DNA of 42,866 nt. Origin: a bacterium. Its GTDB lineage: Bacteria > Elusimicrobiota > Elusimicrobia > Elusimicrobiales > UBA9959. Below, piece after piece: positions 31,644-39,596 of this stretch; within the stretch, counting starts at the first letter, position 1, and the number at the start of each line of letters is the position of its first letter. The DNA lies in the NCBI GenBank assembly GCA_021811185.1, contig JAJZPL010000026.1, positions 1-42,866 on the forward strand. The letters run 5' to 3'. The notes below the pieces were generated by a model that saw nothing but the letters and a program-made list of their open reading frames with translations, did no database searches and was not told where the DNA came from. The translations under genes were made by a program, and so were the position numbers.

Positions 31644-34600
31644 TCAAACTTCGGGCAATTCCATGACGGCCCTGGCGCCGCCGCCGGCCACGCTGAAGAG
31701 GTCCAGCGAGCCGCCGTGGGCTTTGGCCACGTTCCGGGCCAGGGTAAGCCCCAACCCCATCTTGCCTGGCCGGGTGGTGAAGAACGGGTGGAAAACGGAA
31801 TCGAGGTTCTTCTTTTCTATCCCTTCTCCGCCGTCGGTGATCTCAAGGCGCTGTTTGCCTCCGGCCGAGGAGATCCGTATCGCCAGCTCCCCCCCGCCGG
31901 GCATGGCTTCCACGGCGTTGGCCAGCAGCTGTTCCACGGCCGCCGCCAGCCGCACCCTGTCCACACTGAGCGGCTTAAGGTCCCCCGCGGCGATAATGCC
32001 GGCCTTTATGCCTTCCAGCCGGCCCGCGCCGCGCAGGCGCTCCAGTTCCTCGGCGGCGATGGCCTGCAGCAGCTCCGGGGAGCGCTGGGGGATCACCGGC
32101 CGGGAAAAATTCATGATCTTGTCGATCTTATTCTGCAGCCCGACGATATTGCGGACGATCACCGCCAGCGACTCGCGGGCGCCTTCGGCCTCCGGTGCCT
32201 CGGCGCAGAATTCCGCGTGGCTGCGGATGATGCTGATGGAATTGGCAACCTGGTGCGCCACGCCGGCCACCAGTTCCTCGAAGTCGGGCAGGTACCCCGG
32301 GGCGCCGGCGGACTTGCCGCGCTGTTTAAGCTCCTCGAAATCCCCTCCCAGCTTTTTCATGCGGGAGCTTAGCTCGGCCAGCATCTTTTCCTTGATGACC
32401 AGCTTTTCCTCCGCTTCCCTGACCGCGGCGCGGTAGGGCCGGGACTTCAATTCTTCCCGCAATTTCTTTTCCCGTGCCTGCAGTTCGTCTTTTTCTATCC
32501 TGGCTTCTTCCAGTTCCGCGCGGAGCTTGTTGAGATCCTTCTCATTCTTGTCCAGCTGCCGCTCCGCTTCCGAGATCCTGGCGGAATTTTCCGGCGCGGC
32601 TTTGCGGCGGACAACCGACAGCAGCGCCTGCTTTTCACGGCGGAGCTCCTCTGCCTCTTCCTTAAGTTCCCTTTCGGCGGCGGAAAGTTTGGCCAGTTCG
32701 GAATCGCGTTCCAGCACGCGCGCCTGCGCCTCTTCAATAAGCTCGTTCTCGGCCTGGATCTCGCGCGCGTACTTCTCGTTAAGCGCCAGCCGGCTGCGCC
32801 GCAGCAGGGAGCATTCGTTCTCCAGGCCGGTCAGCGCCCCGCGCGCTTCCTTAAGCTCGAGTTCTTTAGCTTTCAGCAGGGCCCCGGCGTTCTGCATCTG
32901 CTCCGAAAGTTTTTCGTAGCGGGCTTTTTCCTGTTCTGCCGCACCCGCGGCCGCGTTCTCCATGGACTGAAGATAGGCCCGCAGCGCCGCCGCCTCGGTC
33001 TGGGCGGCGGTCCTGGCCGAGCGCTCCTCCTGAAGTTCTATCTCTTTCTTTTTCAGCAGCGCGTCGGTTTCCCTGGCCTTTTCGAAGAGCTGCGCGCTGC
33101 GTTCGCGCTCCGAATCCGCGGCGCCGGAAAATCCGTTCTCAACGGTCTCCAGCCGCGCGCGCAGCGAAGCGGCTTCGGTGGCGGCCGCGGTTTTTTCACG
33201 GGCAACGGCGTCCCTGGAAAGCATAAGATCGTCGTATTTGCGGAGCAGGTCCGTATACTTGGCTGCCTGCTCGTCCAGCGAGGCCAGCAGCCCCGCGGCC
33301 TCGCCGTCCCTGGCCACGGCCTCGCGCGAAGCCAGGCCCGCGGCGGTGGTCTCCGCCTTTATCGCGGCGGCGCGGAACTTGTCGCGTTCTGACTCCAGCG
33401 TCTTGATGCGGCCGGAGTTTATCTCGTTCTCGTTCTCGGCGGCCCTCAGTTTGGAAACGTAATTATGGAGCTGGGCGGTGGAGAACTTCCACTTTTCCTC
33501 CGCTTCCTCCAGTTCCTTCAAAAGCGCCTGCTCGCGGCCGCGCAGCGAATCGGCTTCGGACCGGGCGGCGGACCTTTCCCGCGCCAGGGCCTCTCCGGAA
33601 AGCATAAGGGCGTCGTACTTGCGCATGAGGTCGGCGTACTTGGCCGACTGCTCCTCGAGCGCCGCCAGCAGGCCCGCGGCCTCGCCGTCCCTGGCCACGG
33701 CCTCGCGCGAAGCCAGTTCGGACGCGGCGGCCTCGGCCTTTATGGCGGCGGCGCGGAACTTGTCGCGCTCGGCTTCCAGCGTTTTAACGCGGCTGACTTC
33801 GATCTCGTTCTCGTTCTCCGCGGCCCGCAGTTTGGAAACGGCGTTATGCAGCTGGGCGGAGGCGAGTTTCCACTTCTCCTCTGCCTCCTCGATATCCTTT
33901 AAAAGCGAGTTTTCCCTGCCGCGCAGCCCGGCCAGCTCCTCATCCTTCCTGCGGAGCTCCGACTGGGCGGAACTGAGGGCGGCCTGCGAAGCCCTGAATT
34001 TTTCCAGGCTTTCGGAAGACCGCTCGGCAAGTTCCAGTTCCAGCTCCTCGATGCGCGCGGAAAGCGCCGCCGCCATTTCCCTGGCCCGTTCGGCGTTCTC
34101 GCGCCCGCGCCCGCTCCTGAGCGCCTCGGCCTCGGCGGCCAGGTCGCGCGCGCGCTGGTTGGCCGCCTTAAGCTGGGCCTCTTTTTCCGCCAGGGCGGCC
34201 CGGGATTCATCAAGCAGCCTGCCCTTGTGCGCGGCGTCTTCCAGAGCTTCGTCCAGGCGGGTCCCGGCGGCGGACAGCTTGCGTTCCAGGTCGCCGGTGC
34301 GTTTGGCCTGTTCCTTAAGATCGTTCTTTATCAGCTCAAGTTTGAGGGAGAAGCCCTCCTCGGAACGCGCGGAGTCGCGGGCGGCCTGCTCCAGGCCCTG
34401 CTCCAGGCTTTCCCGCATCTTCGAAATCGCGCGCAGCTGCGCGTCTTTTTCCTTTACGGCCGCGCGCTCGGCCGAGAGTTCGGCCTTGAGCTCTTCCATC
34501 GCGCGCCAGACCTTTTCCCCTTCCGCTTCCTTGTCCTTTACCGCGGAGCGGGAACTGCTGATGAAGAGGTCCTTCTCGGCGGAACGCGCCTTTTCCTCGT

Positions 34601-34910
34601 CCAGGAGCCGCGAGACGGACTCGAGCCGGCCGACCAGGTCGTTCCGCTCGGCGGCAAGGGCCGCGGACCGGAGGCTCTCTTCGGAAAGGGAGGAGCGCGT
34701 TTCCTGCAGCGCGGCCGACAGGGAGGCTTCCTGCTCGGCCAGGCGCGCGGCGGCGGACTCCGCGGCGGCCCTGGCTTCGCCCAGTTCCGTCTCGAGTTCC
34801 ACGAACCTTGAAGAATAGCCCTGCTCCTTTTCGTGAAGTTCGGAAAGGAAGCCCTCCAGTTCGGAGTTAAGGCCCTTCAGGTCGCCTAGCCCGCTTACTT
34901 GCTCTTCCAT
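31644..34910 (-). CDS. Giant coiled-coil histidine kinase
   Basis: 1088 residues, no signal or membrane helix. Residues 1 to about 865 are Ala/Glu/Arg/Lys-rich heptad-type coiled coil, including a 127-residue tandem duplication. The last 218 residues are a full kinase: H-box ELVAGVAHQVANSISIIRSHAEF with His886, N-box EQLLANAVEAMPGGG (Asn998), G1 ITDGGEGI (Asp1026), F-box VFHPFFTTRPGK and G2 MGLGLTLA (about 1052). The HQxxN form resembles the NtrB-type (HPK4) group. There is no PAS, GAF or HAMP sensor. The coiled coil itself must provide input or location. The ATG overlaps the upstream coiled-coil gene by 16 bases. Confidence 0.9.
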   Translation of the reverse strand: MEEQVSGLGDLKGLNSELEGFLSELHEKEQGYSSRFVELETELGEARAAAESAAARLAEQEASLSAALQETRSSLSEESLRSAALAAERNDLVGRLESVSRLLDEEKARSAEKDLFISSSRSAVKDKEAEGEKVWRAMEELKAELSAERAAVKEKDAQLRAISKMRESLEQGLEQAARDSARSEEGFSLKLELIKNDLKEQAKRTGDLERKLSAAGTRLDEALEDAAHKGRLLDESRAALAEKEAQLKAANQRARDLAAEAEALRSGRGRENAERAREMAAALSARIEELELELAERSSESLEKFRASQAALSSAQSELRRKDEELAGLRGRENSLLKDIEEAEEKWKLASAQLHNAVSKLRAAENENEIEVSRVKTLEAERDKFRAAAIKAEAAASELASREAVARDGEAAGLLAALEEQSAKYADLMRKYDALMLSGEALARERSAARSEADSLRGREQALLKELEEAEEKWKFSTAQLHNYVSKLRAAENENEINSGRIKTLESERDKFRAAAIKAETTAAGLASREAVARDGEAAGLLASLDEQAAKYTDLLRKYDDLMLSRDAVAREKTAAATEAASLRARLETVENGFSGAADSERERSAQLFEKARETDALLKKKEIELQEERSARTAAQTEAAALRAYLQSMENAAAGAAEQEKARYEKLSEQMQNAGALLKAKELELKEARGALTGLENECSLLRRSRLALNEKYAREIQAENELIEEAQARVLERDSELAKLSAAERELKEEAEELRREKQALLSVVRRKAAPENSARISEAERQLDKNEKDLNKLRAELEEARIEKDELQAREKKLREELKSRPYRAAVREAEEKLVIKEKMLAELSSRMKKLGGDFEELKQRGKSAGAPGYLPDFEELVAGVAHQVANSISIIRSHAEFCAEAPEAEGARESLAVIVRNIVGLQNKIDKIMNFSRPVIPQRSPELLQAIAAEELERLRGAGRLEGIKAGIIAAGDLKPLSVDRVRLAAAVEQLLANAVEAMPGGGELAIRISSAGGKQRLEITDGGEGIEKKNLDSVFHPFFTTRPGKMGLGLTLARNVAKAHGGSLDLFSVAGGGARAVMELPEV
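33159..33920 (-). repeat. 381-bp tandem duplication inside the kinase coiled coil
   Basis: Two adjoining 127-codon units (33920-33540, then 33539-33159, minus strand). Both begin GRE..LLK..EEAEEKWK and share blocks such as VSKLRAAENENEI and ASREAVARDGEAAGLLA. They differ at scattered residues, so the duplication is not recent. Confidence 0.88.
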
Positions 34911-37900
34911 GTCTTGAATTTTTCCTTAAGCTGTTCCACCAGCTTCTGCGTGCGGACGAACTCCTCCTGCTTTTCGCGCAGCGCCGAGCGGGAGGTTTCC
35001 GCCAGCAGCTCCGCGTCCGCGCGTTTCTTGCGCTCGTCCCCGAAAGCCGCCTTCAGGCGGTCCACCGCGTGGCGCAGGGCCTCTATCTCCGACTTCTGCT
35101 CGGCGAGGTCCTCGGCTTTATCGGCCAGGGAAGTCCTCAGCACGAGCATCTCGGAAACCAGCGTCTTCTCCCTGAGCGACATTTCCTTCACGCGCTTCTC
35201 GTAATCGTCCTGCAGCGCGCGGGAGGCCAGACCTGCCTCGTTCTTGCCGGCGCGCTCCGCTTCCACGGAAGCCTTGAGGCGCTCGGCCATGCCGCGGGCC
35301 TCGTCGGCCTCCGACTTATGCTTCTCCGCCTGCAGGTCCTTGGCGTTGGCCGAGTCCCTGAGGGCGGAGATCTCCGCGAGCAGGGCTTTTTCCTTCTGCA
35401 CGAACTCGAACGCCTTGCGCTCCACCACGGACTGGACTTCGCGGCGCTCGGCCTCGAGCTGCTTGCCGGCCGAAGCCTTAGCCTCGGCGATATCCTGGTC
35501 CCTGCGCTGCATCTCGGAGCGCAGCAGTTCGCCGTCGCGCTTGAGGGCCTCGATCTGCTTGTCCCTGGAAGCCTTCTGCTCCTCCGCGCCCCGCAGGCGC
35601 AGCATCAGGTCGTTATATTTCTTCTCGGCTTCCTTCACGCCCTGCTCGAACGCGGACTTGAAGTCGTCGTATTCGGAGCGCACGTCCCGGTAATCCTTTT
35701 CCCTGGCGGCCAGCCTGGCGGAGAGCGCCGAGATCTGGTCCGAAGCCGCCTTTCTTTCCTGCGCGAGCTCGGTCTGCAGCGCGGCGAGCTGGAGCTGCCT
35801 CTCGTCGGAAGTCTTCTTAAGGACCTCGAAGCGGGACAGCGTTTCCGCCAGCTTGGAGCGGAAATCCTCCAGAGTTTTGCGGTAGGAGTCGTCCTGGGTC
35901 TGGCGCAGCTGCGAAGCCGCTTCCAGCTCGTGGTTCTTGCGCTGGATGATCTCGTTGTAGCGGTCGGCTTCCTTGCGGAGAGCGGCGTCCAGCCTGATGC
36001 TTGCGGAGGTTTCTTCCTCGGCCAGCCTCACCGAAAGGGCCGTAAGCTTTTCCTCGAGGGCGCGCCTTTCCCCGGCGAAACCGGCGGCGGCGGCCTCCTT
36101 GTTGGCGCCGGCTTTGGCGAGCGCTTCCTTGGCGCGCAGCAGCTCCGCGTCCCTGGCGGCGAGCTCCTCGTCCATGGCTTTCTCTTTCTCGGCGTAAAGC
36201 CGCTGCAGGCGCTCGCGCTCCAGCAGCATCAGCTCTTCCCTTTCCAGCTTAGCGGCCTCTACGGCGCGGGCCAGTTCGGCTATCTTGGAATCGCGCAGGC
36301 GGATGGTGTCGGCGAGCCCCGCGGCCTTGTCCTCCAGCTCGGCGGCGGCCCTGGTGCGTTCCTCGGCCACGGCCGTTTTCAGTTCCTCGCCGGCCTTCTG
36401 GCGGGCCAGCTTCATATCCTCGCCGGCCTTCTGCAGCATCAGGCGCAGGGAATTGACCTCTTCGTCCTTGCGGCCCAGTTCGGAAGCGAACTCCATGGAA
36501 CGGCCTTCCAGCTCGGAGGCGAAGCGCTGCTTCTCGTTCGAAACCTTCTTTTCCCAGTGCATGGCCTCTTCGGACAGCTTGTGCTCGAATTCGGCCTTGA
36601 GCTTGGCCCTGAGGGTGGCCTGCTCGGCCTGGGAACGCTCGGAAGCGGCCTCCAGTTCGCGGCGGAGGGCGGCCTGCTGTTCCTTGCCGGCGGCCTTCTC
36701 CTTGGAAAGCTCTTCCATCTCCCGGCGCAGGTGGGCGATCTCCTCCACCTTCAGGCGGAGGCTGTCTTCGTAGATGCGTCCGGCGGTGTCGATCTCGGAG
36801 CGCAGCGCGCCGGTGTGCTTCTCCATCTCCACCTTCAGACGCACGTCGTATTCGGACTGCAGCTGTTTTTCGCGGAAGGAGAATTCCTCCAGCTTCACGT
36901 TGTACTGCGTCTGCAGCTGCTCGATCTTGTGCGAGAAAGCGTCGCGCTCGCCCTGCAGGGTCTTGATGGTCTCTTCGAAAGTCTTGAGGTTGCGCTGCAG
37001 GTAGTCTATCTCGTCCTGGCGCTTGACCATGTCGTCGCGGTAGCCGTGCTCGATCTCCTGCAGCTTCTCGGCAAAGCGGTTGCGCTCGTGCTCCACGGCG
37101 ATCTTGAGGCGCTTGGGGATCTCCGCCTCCATTTCCCGGTAATGGTTCTTTTCCGCTTCCAGCGCGTCGGCGGTCTTGGACAGGCGGGCCTCGTAATCCG
37201 CCTGCTGGTGCTTCTTCTCCGTCTCCATCGTGCGGATCACGCCCTCGAGGCTGGCCATGGCGTCTTTATAGCGGGAGAGGTCCTCGTCGCGGCGCCTTAC
37301 GGCCTCGGGCAGTTCGCGCAGCTGTTTCTCGAGCAGCGACAGCTTCACCTTGTAATCGTCGATTTCCTGGTTCTTCTCCAGGATCTTCCTGTCCACTTCC
37401 AGGTCCTTCTGCTTCAGGGCGCGCTCCCGGTCCTCGGCTTCTTTCTGAAAGCTGTCCTTGGCCCACTTCAGCATGGCCTCCTGCTTCTTCAGCTCGTCGC
37501 CGACCGAGCGCTCGCGCTTCTCCAGCTCCTCCACCCTGTTCTGGAAAGTAAATTCAAGGGAAGCCTTCTGGGACGAGAGTTCCTCGTCCATCTTCTTCTT
37601 CTCGGCTTCCAGGCGCGAGGCGTACACGCGCTCGAATTCCTGCTGCTTGGACATCTGCTCCTGGCGCAGCTGCCAGAGTTCCCCCTCCACCTGGGCCCAG
37701 CGGCCGCGCAGCTCCTCGGATTTCTTCTGGTAATCGTCCGCCATGCGCAGTTCTTTCTGCTTCAGGGTCTCCTCGCTCTTCGAGATCTTGTCCTCCAGCT
37801 CCTTCTCGCGCTCGGTGAGGCGCTCCAGGCGGGAACGGAACTGGTACTCGAGGGAATCCTGGCGGGATTTCATCTCCTCTTCGTGCACGCGGGTGCCGCG

Positions 37901-38104
37901 CTCTATTTCGGAATTCTTGGCCTTGAGCTGGTTCTCGAGGAAGGTCACCTGGCTGGATTTCTCCTGCAGGTTCTGGCGGATCTTGAGGTCTTCTTCGTGG
38001 TAGCCGCGGATCTTGTCCAGCGCCCAGCGCAGCGCCAGGCGTGCTGTCTCCACGTCGTTTATGGCCTGCTCGTTAAGCGAGGCTTCGTCGAATTTCTCGT
38101 TCAT
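34895..38104 (-). CDS. 1069-residue coiled-coil protein
   Basis: Nearly the whole chain is predicted coiled coil, rich in Glu, Lys, Arg and Ala with few Gly or Pro. No P-loop, signal peptide or membrane helix is seen. The only non-coil part is the N-terminus (MNEKFDEASLNEQAINDVETARLALRWALDKIRGYHEED), which may be a small docking domain. An unbroken rod of this length would be roughly 150 nm, so a scaffold or filament former (as with crescentin- or AglZ-like proteins) is likelier than an enzyme. It lies between the PorV-LysM gene and the coiled-coil kinase and overlaps the latter by 16 bases, so both rods are probably made together and may bundle. Confidence 0.8.
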   Translation of the reverse strand: MNEKFDEASLNEQAINDVETARLALRWALDKIRGYHEEDLKIRQNLQEKSSQVTFLENQLKAKNSEIERGTRVHEEEMKSRQDSLEYQFRSRLERLTEREKELEDKISKSEETLKQKELRMADDYQKKSEELRGRWAQVEGELWQLRQEQMSKQQEFERVYASRLEAEKKKMDEELSSQKASLEFTFQNRVEELEKRERSVGDELKKQEAMLKWAKDSFQKEAEDRERALKQKDLEVDRKILEKNQEIDDYKVKLSLLEKQLRELPEAVRRRDEDLSRYKDAMASLEGVIRTMETEKKHQQADYEARLSKTADALEAEKNHYREMEAEIPKRLKIAVEHERNRFAEKLQEIEHGYRDDMVKRQDEIDYLQRNLKTFEETIKTLQGERDAFSHKIEQLQTQYNVKLEEFSFREKQLQSEYDVRLKVEMEKHTGALRSEIDTAGRIYEDSLRLKVEEIAHLRREMEELSKEKAAGKEQQAALRRELEAASERSQAEQATLRAKLKAEFEHKLSEEAMHWEKKVSNEKQRFASELEGRSMEFASELGRKDEEVNSLRLMLQKAGEDMKLARQKAGEELKTAVAEERTRAAAELEDKAAGLADTIRLRDSKIAELARAVEAAKLEREELMLLERERLQRLYAEKEKAMDEELAARDAELLRAKEALAKAGANKEAAAAGFAGERRALEEKLTALSVRLAEEETSASIRLDAALRKEADRYNEIIQRKNHELEAASQLRQTQDDSYRKTLEDFRSKLAETLSRFEVLKKTSDERQLQLAALQTELAQERKAASDQISALSARLAAREKDYRDVRSEYDDFKSAFEQGVKEAEKKYNDLMLRLRGAEEQKASRDKQIEALKRDGELLRSEMQRRDQDIAEAKASAGKQLEAERREVQSVVERKAFEFVQKEKALLAEISALRDSANAKDLQAEKHKSEADEARGMAERLKASVEAERAGKNEAGLASRALQDDYEKRVKEMSLREKTLVSEMLVLRTSLADKAEDLAEQKSEIEALRHAVDRLKAAFGDERKKRADAELLAETSRSALREKQEEFVRTQKLVEQLKEKFKTWKSK

Positions 38105-38140
38105 AATTTTATCCGCGGCGCGCGCCGCTCCTCGTGCACT

Positions 38141-39556
38141 TTACGGGATCACCAGCACCTGGCCCGGCTTCACCTCGCCGCCGCGGCCCACGGCCCCGGA
38201 GTTGGCGCGGTAGATCTCGGGCCAGCGTTCGGGGTCGCCGTAAACCCTGGAGGCGATGCTCTCCAGCGTGTCGCCGTCCTTTACCATATAGCTCTTGCGC
38301 GCGGCCGGCTGCTGGGGCTGGGGCTTGGGCTGCGGCTTTACCGCGGCCGGCTTGACGGCGGCGCGGGACTTTATGCCCTGCATCTCGGCGCGCGACTTTT
38401 CTAGCTCCGCCTTAAGGGCTTCGATCTGGCTCTGTATTTCGGGCGGCGCCTGCTGAGCGGCCTGGGCCGGAACCGGCGCTGCCTGTACGGCTGCGGGAGC
38501 CGCTTTAGCCGCGGCGTCCAGTTTTTCCTGCAGCGCGCGGAGTTTCTCTTCCTGCAGCGCGGCCTTGTCCTGCACGGCGCGCAGCTCGGCGGCGGCGGCG
38601 GCCTCGGAAGCGGTAAGCGCTTCGGCTTCGGGCCCGAAGCGGAAGGAGAAAGCCAGGCGGTGGGAGCCCATGGTGCCGGAGATCCCGCCCAGCGGCAGGC
38701 TGAAAGAGTAATCGAACTCGGCCAGGCCGAAACGGCCGCCGAAACCCATGTTGACGCTGCGGCGGGAATTATTCCCGGCGACAAGGCCCATGCGGAGCGC
38801 GAAGTTGCGCTGGAAGGAATATTCCGCGCCGGCGGCGGCGGTAAAATCGGAACCGGCCAAGGAGGCGTCCAGGTCCACCAGGCTGGTCTTCATCAGGTAG
38901 GAGGCGCCGGCGTGCACCTGCACCGGCAGGCGGTCGGCGGAATCGAGGCCGAGGTCGGGGCGGTTGAGGTTCTTCAGGGAAAGCCCGAGCGCGTACTTGG
39001 GGGCGGGCCGGTAGAAAAAGCCCAGGTCCGCGCCAAGGGCGGCCTTGGAGTAGCCGCCTGCGAAAACCGGGTCCACGGCGGTATAGGCGTCGGAAACGTA
39101 GCTGCGGCGCATGTACTTGAGCGTAAGCCCGGCGCCGATGCCCTTGTAGACCGAGGTGGCGTAGCTGACCGAGTAGGAGGTTTCGGCGAAGGCGTCGCTC
39201 AGGCGGGTGTCGTTCCAGGAGAACCCGGCGGCGCCAGGCAGGAAACCCTTCACCGGCGCGGCGAAAGCGAAATAGCCCTGCCCTATCTTGGAATCGTCGG
39301 TGAGGCCGGAGTACAGCTTGCCGTAAACGGCGGTAAGTTCGGGGGCGGTGGTTTCAAGCAGGGACGCGGGGTTGGAGCACATGGCCTCCGAGCCGCCGGC
39401 GACGGCGGTAAAAGCGCCGCCCATGGCGGCAGCCCTTGCTCCGCAGGCGGAATCGTTGAAAGAAGCGTTTGCTTTCATATAAGCGAACACCACAACGGAA
39501 ATAATGACCGTCAGCCGTTTTGCCACAATTACAATTTTAGCTTCTGGCTGTTTCAT
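38141..39556 (-). CDS. PorV/PorQ-like outer-membrane barrel with C-terminal LysM domain
   Basis: 471 residues. Signal-anchor-like N-terminus (LTVIISVVVFAYMKANA). The mature start ACGARAAAMGGAFTAVAGGSEAMCSNPASL is the classic opening of PorV/PorQ/FadL-like barrels. The barrel runs to about residue 305 (ends HRLAFSFRFG). Then come a coiled-coil and Ala/Gln/Pro linker (about 315-415) and a LysM domain (421-471, YMVKDGDTLESIASRVYGDPERWPEIYRAN... LVIP) that should bind peptidoglycan. In Bacteroidota PorV shuttles type IX secretion cargo; the LysM fusion would tether such a barrel to the wall. 36 bases upstream of the coiled-coil gene. Confidence 0.82.
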   Translation of the reverse strand: MKQPEAKIVIVAKRLTVIISVVVFAYMKANASFNDSACGARAAAMGGAFTAVAGGSEAMCSNPASLLETTAPELTAVYGKLYSGLTDDSKIGQGYFAFAAPVKGFLPGAAGFSWNDTRLSDAFAETSYSVSYATSVYKGIGAGLTLKYMRRSYVSDAYTAVDPVFAGGYSKAALGADLGFFYRPAPKYALGLSLKNLNRPDLGLDSADRLPVQVHAGASYLMKTSLVDLDASLAGSDFTAAAGAEYSFQRNFALRMGLVAGNNSRRSVNMGFGGRFGLAEFDYSFSLPLGGISGTMGSHRLAFSFRFGPEAEALTASEAAAAAELRAVQDKAALQEEKLRALQEKLDAAAKAAPAAVQAAPVPAQAAQQAPPEIQSQIEALKAELEKSRAEMQGIKSRAAVKPAAVKPQPKPQPQQPAARKSYMVKDGDTLESIASRVYGDPERWPEIYRANSGAVGRGGEVKPGQVLVIP

Positions 39557-39596
39557 AAATATTACCTAAATAATAAGGACATTTCCCGTCCTGAAC

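Noticed and set aside
35069-38404. A 1111-codon open frame on the plus strand, opposite the coiled-coil gene
   Set aside because: High-GC coding DNA often leaves long open frames antisense. The translation is Leu/Gly/His-rich without domains, while the minus-strand frame is a clean coiled coil with good gene spacing.
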